The notes beneath the pieces were generated by a model that saw only the letters and a program-made list of their open reading frames with translations, searched no databases and was not told the origin of the DNA. Source: Streptomyces halstedii (lineage in GTDB: Bacteria; Actinomycetota; Actinomycetes; Streptomycetales; Streptomycetaceae). From it: a DNA stretch of 64,000 bases. Positions 39,426 to 47,902 of this stretch are shown piece after piece; positions within the stretch are counted from its first letter, which is position 1; every line of letters starts with the position of its first letter. The stretch lies in contig JOAZ01000006.1 in the NCBI GenBank assembly GCA_000720535.1, positions 248,001-312,000 of the forward strand, read 5' to 3'. The position numbers were made by a program, and so were the translations under genes.

Positions 39426-40772
39426 ATGCCCGTACCCGTACCGCGGCAACGTGCCGTTTCCGCTGCGGAGACCACCCACGGCCCCGACCTCACCCTGCTG
39501 GTGATCTCGGACGACGCTGCGGGCACCTTCACCGTCCCCGAGCTGTCGTCCGAGGGCGGCACCCGGGTCCGCGTCCGTACCGCCCGCAACCTCACCGAGG
39601 CGGACCGGCTGCTCACGGACCACGTCGACTGCGTCCTGCTCGACCTCGACCTGGCGCCGCCCACCGGGGCCCGCGCCGACAGCCGTCCGGACGGCGACAC
39701 CCAGGCCCGCGACGAGCTGGCCACCCTCCAGCACGTCCTGCGCATCGCACCGCACCACGCCGTCCTCGCGCTCACCGCCGAGGACGACGCCGAGCGCGCC
39801 GCCGAAGCCGTACGCGTGGGGGCGCAGGACTACCTCTTCCGGGGGGAGCTCGACGGACGCCTCCTCAGCCGCGCGATCCGGTACGCCGTGGAACGCAAAC
39901 GCGCCGACATCGCCCAGCACCAGCTGACCGAGTCCCGGCTGCGGGCGCAGGAGAACGCCCGGCTGGAACGCGGACTGCTGCCCACACCGCTCCTGGAGGG
40001 CTCCGACCTGGGCTTCGCCACCCGCTACCGGCCCGGCCGCAGCCGCGCCCTGCTCGGCGGTGACTTCTACGACACGGTCCGCACCCCCGACGGCACCGTG
40101 CACGCCATGATCGGCGACGTCTGCGGCCACGGCCCGGACGAGGCGGCGCTCGGCGTCGAGCTGCGGATCGCCTGGCGGGCGCTGACCCTGGCCGGGCTCT
40201 GCGGCGACCAGTTGCTCGCCACGCTCCAGGAGGTCCTGGAGCACGAACGGCAGAGCGAGGAGATCTTCGCCACCCTGTGCACGGTGGACATCGCCCCCGA
40301 CGGCCGTAACGCCGGACTCTGTCTCGCGGGCCACCCCGCGCCGCTGATCGCCCGCTCGGGCCGGGCGGCGCACCTGCTCCCGTACCAGGACGGCGGCCCC
40401 GCGCTGGGGCTGCTCCCGCGCGCCCGCTGGCCGCGCCGGCAGGTGCAGCTGGGCGGCTCGTGGAGCCTGGTGATGTACACCGACGGGCTGATCGAGGGGC
40501 GCGTCTCGGCGGAGGGGTCCCAGCGGCTCGGCCAGGACGGCATGGTGGCGATGGTCAACGGCCAGCTGGAGCGGGGACTGGGCGGCGAGGAACTGCTGGA
40601 GGCGGCGGTCACCCGGGTACGGGAGCTGAACGGCGGCGAGCTGACGGACGACGTCGCCGTGCTGCTGCTGGAACGCGACGAGGCCCGGATACGGCGACGG
40701 GGCCGGAGCGCCCCGCGCTCCCGCCCCGGTGGTCCTGACCCGGTCTCGGGCGGTCAGCGCCCGCCGTTGTAG
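39426..40772 (+). CDS. Response-regulator-like SpoIIE/PP2C phosphatase
   Basis: 448 residues. N-terminal receiver-like domain (about 20-150, DCVLLDLDLAPPTG with Asp and VGAQDYLFRGEL) then linker coiled coil and a SpoIIE-type PP2C domain (about 185-420) with GGDFYDT, GDVCGHG, MYTDGLIEGR and LTDDVAVLLLE metal-binding motifs. In actinobacteria such proteins dephosphorylate anti-sigma-factor antagonists in sigma-B-like stress cascades. AGGAAG lies nine bases before ATG 39426. The 3' end overlaps the convergent DUF2516 gene by 19 bp. Confidence 0.92.
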   Translation: MPVPVPRQRAVSAAETTHGPDLTLLVISDDAAGTFTVPELSSEGGTRVRVRTARNLTEADRLLTDHVDCVLLDLDLAPPTGARADSRPDGDTQARDELATLQHVLRIAPHHAVLALTAEDDAERAAEAVRVGAQDYLFRGELDGRLLSRAIRYAVERKRADIAQHQLTESRLRAQENARLERGLLPTPLLEGSDLGFATRYRPGRSRALLGGDFYDTVRTPDGTVHAMIGDVCGHGPDEAALGVELRIAWRALTLAGLCGDQLLATLQEVLEHERQSEEIFATLCTVDIAPDGRNAGLCLAGHPAPLIARSGRAAHLLPYQDGGPALGLLPRARWPRRQVQLGGSWSLVMYTDGLIEGRVSAEGSQRLGQDGMVAMVNGQLERGLGGEELLEAAVTRVRELNGGELTDDVAVLLLERDEARIRRRGRSAPRSRPGGPDPVSGGQRPPL

Positions 40773-41098
40773 GGGCCGTACGGCCCGTCGCTGGAGGAGC
40801 CGCCGCGCCGGCCGCTGCCGCCCGACACCGCCTTGATCGCCGGTCGCACGTCCACCATGAAGACGATGGAGGCGATCACCCCCGCGATCTGGAGGAACAG
40901 GATCGGGATGAAGAGGTTCACGGCCACGGCGATGCCGAGGATGATCAGCCAGAAGGACTTCTTCTGCTTGTCCGCGGCCCGGTAGGCGTCCTCGCGCGCC
41001 GTGGCGGCGAAGACCAGCGCGACCACGGCCAGGACGAGCATGGCCAGGAAGATCAGCTGGAGAAACGAGCCGAATGCTTCGAGCAACACGGTGAGCAC
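40754..41098 (-). CDS. DUF2516 family membrane protein
   Basis: 114 residues. Two or three transmembrane helices (about 10-33, 48-70, 66-86: FLQLIFLAMLVLAVVALVF, FWLIILGIAVAVNLFIPILFL) followed by a Gly/Ser/Tyr-rich tail (GGSSSDGPYGPYNGGR). Matches the conserved actinobacterial DUF2516 protein beside the HBHA-like gene; function unknown. Confidence 0.9.
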   Translation of the reverse strand: MLTVLLEAFGSFLQLIFLAMLVLAVVALVFAATAREDAYRAADKQKKSFWLIILGIAVAVNLFIPILFLQIAGVIASIVFMVDVRPAIKAVSGGSGRRGGSSSDGPYGPYNGGR

Positions 41099-41342
41099 CG
41101 CCTAATCAGGGGAAAGAGCGCCTCGCGGCCAAGGTACCCGGGACAACGACCGGAACACCCCGAAAAGTGCCCGCCCGTCCTTCGGCCCGCCCGCCGTCCT
41201 CCCGGTCCGGCCGCTTTCCCGGGGGCCGGCCGCGGTTCCAGGTCCGTCAACGTCCCGGTGCGACCTGCTGTTCCAGCCAGCTGTTCCAGGTGTGCACAAC
41301 CTCCCGGAGCGGCCGCCGTTCCGGGGGCGTCCGCTTCCCGGG

Positions 41343-42056
41343 TTACTTGGCGGACGGCGGCGGGGTGGCCTTCTTGGCCGCCGGCTTGCGGGCGGGGGCC
41401 TTCCGCGCGGGCGCGGCGGGGGCCGTCTTCGCCTCGACGGTCTTCGGCGCGGCCTTCGGAGCCGGCTTCACCTCGGGCTTCTCCGCCGGGGCCGGGGCCG
41501 CGGCCACTGTCCGGGGCTCCGGCGCCGGGGCCACCGTCTCGGACTGCGGGGTCGGCGCCGCGGCCACCACGGTCTCGGGCTTCGGGGTCGCGGCCGGCCT
41601 GGGCTCCGCCTCGACGACGGTGGTGATCTCGACGATCTCCTCGGCCGTCTCGCCGCGCCAGGTCCGCACGCTCCGCTCGCCGCGCTCGGCGACCTTCTCG
41701 TACGTCTCGCGGGCCCGGACGGCGTATTCGGCGGCCACGCCCACGCTCCGCAGGGCAAGGTCCTGCGCGGTCTCGCCCAGCTTCTTCAGGTCGGTGTCCA
41801 GCGACCCCAGGACCTCGGTCACCTTCGCCTGCACGGTGGCCTGCGCCTCCCGGGCCTGCGTGCTGACCCGCTCCTGCACGGCCTTCGGGTCGGTGTTGCG
41901 TACGGCCTCGATCCGCTCGGGCGCCTCGGCCCGCAGCTGCTCGATCAGCGCCGGGACCTTGCGCGCCTGCTCCACGGCGATGTCGGCCGTGCCGGCGGCG
42001 AAGTAGAGGGGAGTGGGGTCGGTGAGGGTCTTGCGCAGGTCATCGGTGATGGCCAT
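41343..42056 (-). CDS. Heparin-binding haemagglutinin-like protein
   Basis: 237 residues. N-terminal 150 residues are a long amphipathic coiled coil (EQLRAEAPERIEAVRNTDPKAVQERVSTQAREAQATVQ) and the C-terminus is a Lys/Pro/Ala-repeat tail ending KAPARKPAAKKATPPPSAK, the layout of mycobacterial HBHA. In Streptomyces this protein may stabilise membrane or lipid bodies; adhesion is not expected. Follows the XRE gene, with a 30-bp gap, on the same strand, so probably one transcript. Confidence 0.85.
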   Translation of the reverse strand: MAITDDLRKTLTDPTPLYFAAGTADIAVEQARKVPALIEQLRAEAPERIEAVRNTDPKAVQERVSTQAREAQATVQAKVTEVLGSLDTDLKKLGETAQDLALRSVGVAAEYAVRARETYEKVAERGERSVRTWRGETAEEIVEITTVVEAEPRPAATPKPETVVAAAPTPQSETVAPAPEPRTVAAAPAPAEKPEVKPAPKAAPKTVEAKTAPAAPARKAPARKPAAKKATPPPSAK

Positions 42057-42086
42057 GACTGTGGTCCTCCCGGATCATCAGACGTG

Positions 42087-42539
42087 TCAGTTCAGGGGCG
42101 GTGTCTCTGCGTCACTGCCGTCGGCCGTGTGCGGGCCGCGGGTCTTCGTACCGGCGCCGTCCGGGGCACCGGCGGCGCTCTCCGTCCCGGCGTCGAAGCC
42201 GTTCTCCTTGCGGAAGGAGTCGTAGATCTGGAGCAGCACGTTCTTCTGCCGCTCGTTGATGGACGGGTCGGCCAGGATGACCGCCCGCGTCTCCAGCTCC
42301 TCGCGCTCCCGCTCGTCGAGGATCCCGGCCCGCACGTACAGCGTCTCGGCGGAGATCCGCAGGGCCTTGGCGACCTGCTGCAACACCTCGGCGCTGGGCT
42401 TGCGCAGGCCGCGCTCGATCTGGCTGAGATACGGATTGGACACCCCGGCGGCGTCGGCGAGCTGCCGCAACGAGAGCTGCGCGGTACGCCGCTGCTCACG
42501 CAGGTACTCGCCGAGGTTGCCGACGTTCAGTGATGCCAT
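42087..42539 (-). CDS. XRE-family transcriptional regulator
   Basis: 150 residues from ATG 42539 (MASLNVGNLGEYLREQ). HTH-Xre domain 8-65 (LSLRQLADAAGVSNPYLSQIERGLRKPSAEVLQQVAKAL), followed by a small C-terminal helical region (ILADPSINERQKNVLLQIYDSF) and a polar tail. The family is the ubiquitous regulator next to HBHA-like genes. A perfect 12-bp inverted repeat upstream is the probable operator. Confidence 0.92.
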   Translation of the reverse strand: MASLNVGNLGEYLREQRRTAQLSLRQLADAAGVSNPYLSQIERGLRKPSAEVLQQVAKALRISAETLYVRAGILDEREREELETRAVILADPSINERQKNVLLQIYDSFRKENGFDAGTESAAGAPDGAGTKTRGPHTADGSDAETPPLN

Positions 42540-42565
42540 ACGCCGATGGTGCCCCACCCTTGCTA

Positions 42566-42593
42566 ACTTTTGCAAGCACCCGCTTGCAAAAGT
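42566..42593. promoter_or_regulatory. Operator of XRE regulator
   Basis: ACTTTTGCAAGC and GCTTGCAAAAGT form a perfect 12-bp inverted repeat around ACCC, 27 bp upstream of the regulator ATG. Confidence 0.8.
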
Positions 42594-42747
42594 GTTCGCG
42601 CGGCGGCGGGGCTGAGGCCGTAGCCGTATCCGATGTGACCCGCCTCCGTGCGGTTGAGGGAGTCCCGGTCCTGGTGAGGCATTCAGTCACACGTCTCGCT
42701 CAACCTCGGGCATTCGGCGCACTGCCGACTCCGAGCAGGAGGCGCTG

Positions 42748-43038
42748 GTGGCAACGACGATGGCCGCGCTCCACACAGCCGACACCCTCGCCGCCGCGAA
42801 CCGGACCGGGTTCCGGCACCGTGCGCGACCCGCGTCCCGCCACCCGAGACCTTCACCGTCGGCCACCGGCCCGCCGGCGATCTCTGCGCCTGGCGCTCCG
42901 GCGGCAACGGCCAACCCATCCACGTCCGCGTCCGCGTCCGCGTCCGAGGGTTCCATGACCATGTCCGCATCCGCCATCAGCGCCGGCCGAGCTACCGGAC
43001 ACCCGCCCCCCGAGGCATCACACTTCCGTGGCTCGTAA
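42748..43038 (+). CDS. Possible small hypothetical protein
   Basis: 96 residues from GTG 42748, which has a good AGGAGG five bases upstream. The chain is low complexity (Ala/Ser/Pro/Arg) and includes a (cgtccg)4 microsatellite (42923-42946) translated as SASASA. No homology is recognised. A frame shifted by one base gives a more protein-like stretch around GDLCAWRSGGNGQPIHVRVR, so the gene may be frameshifted or not coding. Confidence 0.3.
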   Translation: MATTMAALHTADTLAAANRTGFRHRARPASRHPRPSPSATGPPAISAPGAPAATANPSTSASASASEGSMTMSASAISAGRATGHPPPEASHFRGS

Positions 43039-43118
43039 CAGTCGTGTCGGCTTGGTGGAAGCCGTCGCGGACCTGACTCACGACCGTGGACCCGAAGACG
43101 CCTCGTCCTGACTGGTCA

Positions 43119-43619
43119 TCACGGAGCATCCCCATCGTGATCGATGAGGGACACGCCCGACGCCAGAGCGCGGGCAACGTCGGCGAAGTACTGCTCGTCG
43201 GCGCCAGGGGCGAGACCGAGGGGGACGCCCTGGCTGAGGCCGACGAACACCGCCCTGAGCGCGGTGGTCAGGCGATGCGCCTGTTGCGACGTCACGACGC
43301 CTCCGTGGTGCGACCTTCCGGTGAACAGCGCGATCAGATGGTTCTCCTGCGACCGGACGGACGTGGCGAGCTGGGACCCCGGCTCGGGGTCATGCAGGGC
43401 CATGTCCAGCAAGGTGATCTGGAGTGACAGGCGAGACAACGCGTCCGGCGCGTCACAACTGCGCCGGTAGTACCGGGCAAAGGCGTCGACCGCTTCCAGC
43501 AGATCAAGTCCAGCGGGGACCGCCCGCTCGACCTCCTCGTAGTACGGCCGCAGGCAGTCGGCGACCAGGAGGTGTTGCTCGCCGCCGTCTACATCGCCTG
43601 CGCTGCCCCGCTCGGCCGG
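43119..43619 (-). pseudogene. TetR-type regulator, 5'-truncated
   Basis: The frame from 43619 down to 43119 encodes ~165 residues resembling the C-terminal ligand domain of a TetR protein (LVADCLRPYYEEVERAVPAG, DLLEAVDAFARYYRRSCDA, ending VARALASGVSLIDHDGD). No start codon and no N-terminal HTH exist; an in-frame stop lies just upstream. The break point coincides with the start of the oppositely oriented membrane-protein gene, suggesting a deletion between two divergent genes. Confidence 0.75.
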
Positions 43620-43925
43620 TTACTCAGCACGCCTGCCTGGCTGATGGCCGTCTCAGGCGTGGCCCTGCTGATCGGCGGCGGCATCGAGATCCGGTACACG
43701 CGCAACCGGTCCGTGCGCACCTACACGCGGCTCATGATCGCCTACGACAGTGGCTGGGTGCCGGCAGCCCTGACCGGCCTCCTGATGGCCCGGCAGGGCA
43801 GCAGCGCCGGGGGTGAAGTCTGGATGGGGTACCAGACAGCGGGCCCCATCGTGTTCGCCGCACTGCTGATCGCCTCTCCCCCCGTGCAGATGGCCTCGGG
43901 CACTCAGCGCGACGCCTCGGATTGA
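43572..43925 (+). CDS. Small membrane protein, probably N-terminally shortened
   Basis: 117 residues from GTG 43572; the upstream frame stays open. Four hydrophobic helices (VLLAAVYIACAAPLGRLL, LMAVSGVALLIGGGIEI, SGWVPAALTGLLMA, AGPIVFAALLIASPPV). The beginning is already inside the first helix, and the N-terminus overlaps the TetR remnant, so the gene has probably lost its natural start. Function unknown. Confidence 0.55.
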   Translation: MLLAAVYIACAAPLGRLLSTPAWLMAVSGVALLIGGGIEIRYTRNRSVRTYTRLMIAYDSGWVPAALTGLLMARQGSSAGGEVWMGYQTAGPIVFAALLIASPPVQMASGTQRDASD

Positions 43926-44077
43926 GCGAGACAGGACACGATGTCCACTGCCCTGCCTCTGCGATGTGTGGACAGTCCCACTCTTCTGTAGGCGTGTGCG
44001 ACTGGCTCCCGGTCGTGGGCACGTTCTGGAGAAGATCCGGGCCGGAGGCGGAGCGACGCGCGACCTGGGTGCTCAGG

Positions 44078-44677
44078 TCACGAATGGGGTGGTCGCAATG
44101 CGCCGGCGACGACGGTGGTCACCATCTTGCGGACGGCGGCGGGCTGCGGTGGGGCGCTTGCCCGGTCGGCGAACAGCAGGTGCCCGGCCCCGACGAGGGT
44201 GGGGGCGAGTGTGTCGATGTCGGCGTCACCGGCCAGGCGCCCCGACTCCCGCTCGGCCGTGAGGTACGCGGCGATCATCGCGGTGCCTTCCACGGCCAGT
44301 GGGATGCCGGCCAGCCCGGCCTCGCGCAGTCGGGCGCGGAGGCCGTCGCGGAAGGTGATGAGCGCGACGATCGCCACCGTGACCGGCCCGAACAGGTCCC
44401 GCAGGGCGTCGGCGAGGTTGTCCACCACGCTCCCGGTGCCGGCGGCCGCCCGCAGAGTCGTGGTTCGGTCCTCGATGCCGCGGACACGGTCGAGGACCAG
44501 TTCCGCCAGGAAGGCGTCGAAGTCGGTGAAGTGCCGGTGCAGCACGCCCTTGGCACAGTTTGCCTCCTCCGTGACCGCCCGGCTGGTCAACGCGTCGGGC
44601 CCGTCCCGCAGCAGGACGCGCTCGGCGGCTTCGAACAACTGGCCGCGCACGTTGTGGATGTGTACCCCTGACGGCAT
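44078..44677 (-). CDS. TetR family regulator
   Basis: 199 residues from ATG 44677 (MPSGVHIHNVRGQ). N-terminal HTH (FEAAERVLLRDGPDALTSRAVTEEANCAKGVLHRHFTDFDAFLAELV), then ligand domain. Divergent from the methyltransferase gene across two tandem GTGGGC-N4-GCCCAY inverted repeats. The methyltransferase start codon lies inside one of these, so repression of it is likely. Confidence 0.92.
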   Translation of the reverse strand: MPSGVHIHNVRGQLFEAAERVLLRDGPDALTSRAVTEEANCAKGVLHRHFTDFDAFLAELVLDRVRGIEDRTTTLRAAAGTGSVVDNLADALRDLFGPVTVAIVALITFRDGLRARLREAGLAGIPLAVEGTAMIAAYLTAERESGRLAGDADIDTLAPTLVGAGHLLFADRASAPPQPAAVRKMVTTVVAGALRPPHS

Positions 44678-44710
44678 GGTCTCCCTTTCCGCGCCGCCCC
44701 GCCTCAACAA

Positions 44711-44746
44711 GTGGGCAATCGCCCATTAGTGTGGGCGCATGCCCAC
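44711..44746. promoter_or_regulatory. Twin TetR operators
   Basis: GTGGGCAATCGCCCAT (44711-44726) and GTGGGCGCATGCCCAC (44731-44746) are inverted repeats of one consensus, 20 bp centre to centre. The second covers ATG 44739 of the methyltransferase gene. Confidence 0.85.
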
Positions 44747-45569
44747 TCTATCGCAGGGACAGCCGGACAAACCCGGACCCGAGCCCCACCGTCACCGGCA
44801 GACGGCCGAGTCGTTCGGTGTGGACGCCGAACGCTACGACCGCGCCCGACCGCCGTATCCTGAGGCCTTGGTGGACAGGGTCGTCGCGGCAAGCCCCGGT
44901 CGGCACGTCCTCGACGTCGGAGCCGGAACCGGCATCGAGGCCCGGCAATTCCAGGCGGCCGGGTGCACGGTGCTCGCCGTCGAGCCCGACGAACGGATGG
45001 CCGCCTTCGCGCGACGCAGCCGTGTCGAGGTCGAGGTCGCCAGGTTCGAGGACTGGCAGCCGGCCGGGCGGCAGTTCGACGCGGTCATCGCCGGCACCGC
45101 CTGGCACTGGGTGGATCCCGTCGCCGGCGCGGCCAAGGCGGCCCAGGTCCTCCGGCCCGGCGGCCTGCTCGCCCCCTTCCACCACGTCCCACAGCTCCCC
45201 GCCGAGGTGATCGACGCCCTCGCCGAAGCACTCCAACGGGTCGCCCCCGACTCCCCGTTCAACCCCGGCCTGCTGAGAGGGTCGGCCGTGGACGCGTACC
45301 AGCCACTGTTCGCGAGGATCGCCGACGGGATCCGGCAGACGGGCGGGTTCAGCGAGCCGGAACAGTGGCGCTTCGCCTGGGAGCGCACCTACTCCCGAGC
45401 GGAGTGGCTCGACCACCTCCCCACCTTCGGCGGCCTCACCCAACTCCCCGCGGACAAGCTGGCGGAGATCCTGGACAGCGCCGGGGCCGCGATCGACGTG
45501 CTCGGCGGCCACGCCACCATGCCCTACACATCCGTCGTGATCACCTCGACCCGCTCGCGTACGGCCTGA
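44739..45569 (+). CDS. Class I SAM-dependent methyltransferase
   Basis: 276 residues, Methyltransf_11 type. SAM motif I VLDVGAGTGIEARQF, motif II TVLAVEPDERM, and VLRPGGLLAPF (post-motif III); DERYDRARPPYPEAL-like start (DAERYDRARPPYPEAL) is typical of a ubiquitous actinobacterial family. Acceptor unknown. TAGTGT six bases before the ATG and no ribosome site suggest leaderless mRNA; the start codon sits inside a TetR operator. Confidence 0.92.
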   Translation: MPTLSQGQPDKPGPEPHRHRQTAESFGVDAERYDRARPPYPEALVDRVVAASPGRHVLDVGAGTGIEARQFQAAGCTVLAVEPDERMAAFARRSRVEVEVARFEDWQPAGRQFDAVIAGTAWHWVDPVAGAAKAAQVLRPGGLLAPFHHVPQLPAEVIDALAEALQRVAPDSPFNPGLLRGSAVDAYQPLFARIADGIRQTGGFSEPEQWRFAWERTYSRAEWLDHLPTFGGLTQLPADKLAEILDSAGAAIDVLGGHATMPYTSVVITSTRSRTA

Positions 45570-45791
45570 CCGCCGCACACGTCGGGCGTCGCCGGGCACG
45601 AGCAGACCGGTGAACTCGGCGACGCCCCCGGGGAGGCGGGGACGAGGACGTGCGCGCGGGGAAGGCTCCCCCGACCTCTTACGCGCCGGGCATCGGCGGG
45701 CCTGGCGTCCTGCGGTTGAGCGGTACATCGGGCGCCGGCCCGTCCCACCGTGCCCGTTCCCACCGCGTACACCGCGCTAGCCTGGGGCGCC
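45570..45791. other. Intergenic region before TmrB-like gene
   Basis: No gene recognised. TAGCCT lies eight bases before ATG 45792 and is the probable -10 element. Confidence 0.4.
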
Positions 45792-46313
45792 ATGATCGTA
45801 TGGCTCAACGGCACCCACGGCGCGGGCAAGACGACGACCAGCCCGCTCGTGCAGCGACTGCTCCCGGATTCCCGGGTGTTCGACGCCGAGAAGGTCGGCG
45901 AGACGCTCATGGACATCTCGCCGGGGCTGCCCGGGACGGACAACTTCCAGCACTGGCCTCCGTGGCGGCGGCTCGTGGTCGAGACCGCCCGTCATGTGCT
46001 CGACTACACCGGCGGCACCCTGGTGGTGCCCATGACCGTCCTGGTCGAGCAGTACTGGCGGGAGATCAGCGCGGGCCTCGCCCACCACGCCATTCCCGTA
46101 CGGCACTTCGTCCTCCACGCCGACCAGGAGACCCTCCGGGGACGCATCGAGGGGGACACCCTCCTCGGGCCGTCCCCCTTCCGTCTCCGGTACCTGGAGC
46201 CCTACGCCGAGGCGGCCCGCACATGGCTGCACGACGAGGCCGAGGTCATCGACACCACGCGCCTCACGCCCGCCGAGGCCGCCCTGCGGATCGCGGAGGC
46301 GGTCAAGAGCTGA
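45792..46313 (+). CDS. AAA/P-loop ATPase similar to tunicamycin resistance protein TmrB
   Basis: 173 residues. Walker A WLNGTHGAGKTTT at the start, then VFDAEKVGETL, NFQHWPPWRRLVVE and VVPMTVLVEQYWREI, which line up with the family of TmrB (IxWINGxxGxGKTxT, YDPEKxG, LVVPMTIV). TmrB binds tunicamycin and ATP at the membrane. Streptomyces homologues are widespread and their substrate is not established; tunicamycin binding here is inference. Leaderless start (TAGCCT eight bases upstream). Confidence 0.8.
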   Translation: MIVWLNGTHGAGKTTTSPLVQRLLPDSRVFDAEKVGETLMDISPGLPGTDNFQHWPPWRRLVVETARHVLDYTGGTLVVPMTVLVEQYWREISAGLAHHAIPVRHFVLHADQETLRGRIEGDTLLGPSPFRLRYLEPYAEAARTWLHDEAEVIDTTRLTPAEAALRIAEAVKS

Positions 46314-46477
46314 GGTCCCGTCCCTTCGGCCAGGGCGGCTCGCGGGGCCGGGGCGCTCCCGGGACGTCACGCGGGGCCGCCGCGCACTCCCGTACCGCCG
46401 CCGGTTGACCTTCACCCTGGGGGAAGCCACAGCATCGGTGGGGCCGGGCGATGTGCCCGGCACGAGGAGGAGCGGAC

Positions 46478-47557
46478 ATGGGGCTGCTGACCATCGGGGC
46501 GTTCGCGAGGGCGTCCCGGCTGTCGCCGAAGGCGCTGCGTCTCTACGACGAACTCGGTCTGCTGGCCCCCGCCCGCGTCGACCCCACGACCGGCTACCGC
46601 TTCTACGCCCCGGAACAACTGGAGCGGGCCCGGCTCGTCGCCTGGCTCCGGCGCCTGGGCATGCCGCTGGCGCGCATCCAGGGCGTCTGCGCGCTGGAAG
46701 GCCCCGAGGCCGCCCGGGAGGTCCGCGCGTTCTGGGCTCAGGTCGAGGCCGACACCGCCGCACGGCGGGATCTCGCTTCCTTCCTCGTCGACCATCTGTC
46801 CTGGAAGGACCCCGCCATGCCCGTGACCGCCGAACCCCTGGGACTCCGCTACGCCGCCCTCTCCGACCAGGGCCTGGTCCGCGAGAGCAACCAGGACACC
46901 GCCTACGCCGACTCCCGCCTGCTCGCCGTCGCCGACGGATACGGATCCCGGGGCGGCCCCGCCGGAGCGGCCGCCGTCGACACGCTCAAGCGTCTCGAAA
47001 CGGACGGCATCCCGGCGGGCGACCTCCTCAACGTCCTCGAAGACGCGGTCGGCCGGGCCGAGCGGGCCGTACACGACGTCGCCGGGGCCGGCCCGTCCTC
47101 CGAAGACTTCGGTACGACCCTCACCGCCCTGCTCTGGACCGGATCGCGGCTGGCCCTCGTCCACATCGGCGACTCCCGCGTCCACCTCCTGCGCGACGGC
47201 GAGCTGTTCCAGATCACACAGGACCACACGCTGGTGCGGTCGATGGTCGAGGACGGACGCCTCACCCCGGAAGAGGCCGCCACCCATCCCCAGCGGTCGC
47301 TGCTGGTACGCGCCCTGGGCCGGGGAGCCGACGGCACCCCCGACACGCGCCTCCACGACGCCCGGCGGGGAGACCGCTACCTGCTCTGCTCCGACGGCCT
47401 GTCCGCCGTCGTACCGACGGAGGAGATCCACCGGGTACTCACCGGCACCGCCGAGCCCGAACAGGCCGCCCGCGCACTCATCACCCTGGCCAACGCGTCC
47501 GGCGGTCCCGACAACACCAGTTGCGTGGTCGCCGATGTCGTAGAGCTCCAGCCGTAG
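46478..47557 (+). CDS. MerR-PP2C fusion protein
   Basis: 359 residues from ATG 46478 with GAGGAGGAG upstream. N-terminal MerR winged helix (1-75: LLTIGAFARASRLSPKALRLYDELGLLAPARVDPTTGYRFYAPEQLERARLV) followed by a linker and a PP2C Ser/Thr phosphatase (about 120-355) with D-Q-G (LSDQGLVRESNQDTAY), ADGYGSRG, IGDSRVHL, LLCSDGLSAVV and GGPDNTSCVV metal-binding motifs. This puts a DNA-binding domain and a phosphatase in one chain, a regulatory arrangement of unknown signal. Not stated to be active; metal residues are intact. Confidence 0.92.
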   Translation: MGLLTIGAFARASRLSPKALRLYDELGLLAPARVDPTTGYRFYAPEQLERARLVAWLRRLGMPLARIQGVCALEGPEAAREVRAFWAQVEADTAARRDLASFLVDHLSWKDPAMPVTAEPLGLRYAALSDQGLVRESNQDTAYADSRLLAVADGYGSRGGPAGAAAVDTLKRLETDGIPAGDLLNVLEDAVGRAERAVHDVAGAGPSSEDFGTTLTALLWTGSRLALVHIGDSRVHLLRDGELFQITQDHTLVRSMVEDGRLTPEEAATHPQRSLLVRALGRGADGTPDTRLHDARRGDRYLLCSDGLSAVVPTEEIHRVLTGTAEPEQAARALITLANASGGPDNTSCVVADVVELQP

Positions 47558-47568
47558 GGGCGGACGGC

Positions 47569-47736
47569 ATGCACCTGGAGTTGCACCGGATCCGCTCCCG
47601 GGAGCTCATCCGCGAAGCCGACGCCTACCGGCTCGCCCGGCAAGCCGCGAGACCCGGACCGGACCCCGGAGCCACGGCCCCCGCCGGCCCCTCACGGCCC
47701 GCCCCGCGCCGTCCGCCGGCCCGGCTCCCTCGATGA
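47569..47736 (+). CDS. Short conserved Streptomyces protein
   Basis: 55 residues, beginning MHLELHRIRSRELIREADAYRL, a pattern repeatedly seen in very small Streptomyces proteins; the rest is Ala/Pro/Arg rich. Starts 11 bp after the MerR-PP2C stop with AGGGG upstream, so probably co-transcribed. Function unknown. Confidence 0.55.
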   Translation: MHLELHRIRSRELIREADAYRLARQAARPGPDPGATAPAGPSRPAPRRPPARLPR

Positions 47737-47902
47737 GCCCCGCCCCACCGCGGCCTCACCCGCCCCCGCCCCGCCACGTCTCCGGGGCCGGGGCCAGGGC
47801 CGGGGTCCGGCGGGGCACCGCGCCCGCGCGTCGGTGAGGACCGTCGAAGAGCGGCCGAAAACCGTTCGGCCGCCCCCGGCCCCTCCCTCTACGCTGGCCG
47901 GC

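Noticed and set aside
42555-42593. TTGCAA elements read as a Nur box
   Set aside because: Nur boxes need TTGCA-N5-TTGCAA spacing; here the spacing is N4 or N8 and the symmetry is that of a 12-bp palindrome next to an XRE gene.
42687-42977. Minus-strand 96-residue frame opposite the possible small gene
   Set aside because: Asp/Ala repeats are the complement of the (cgtccg) microsatellite and there is no ribosome site.
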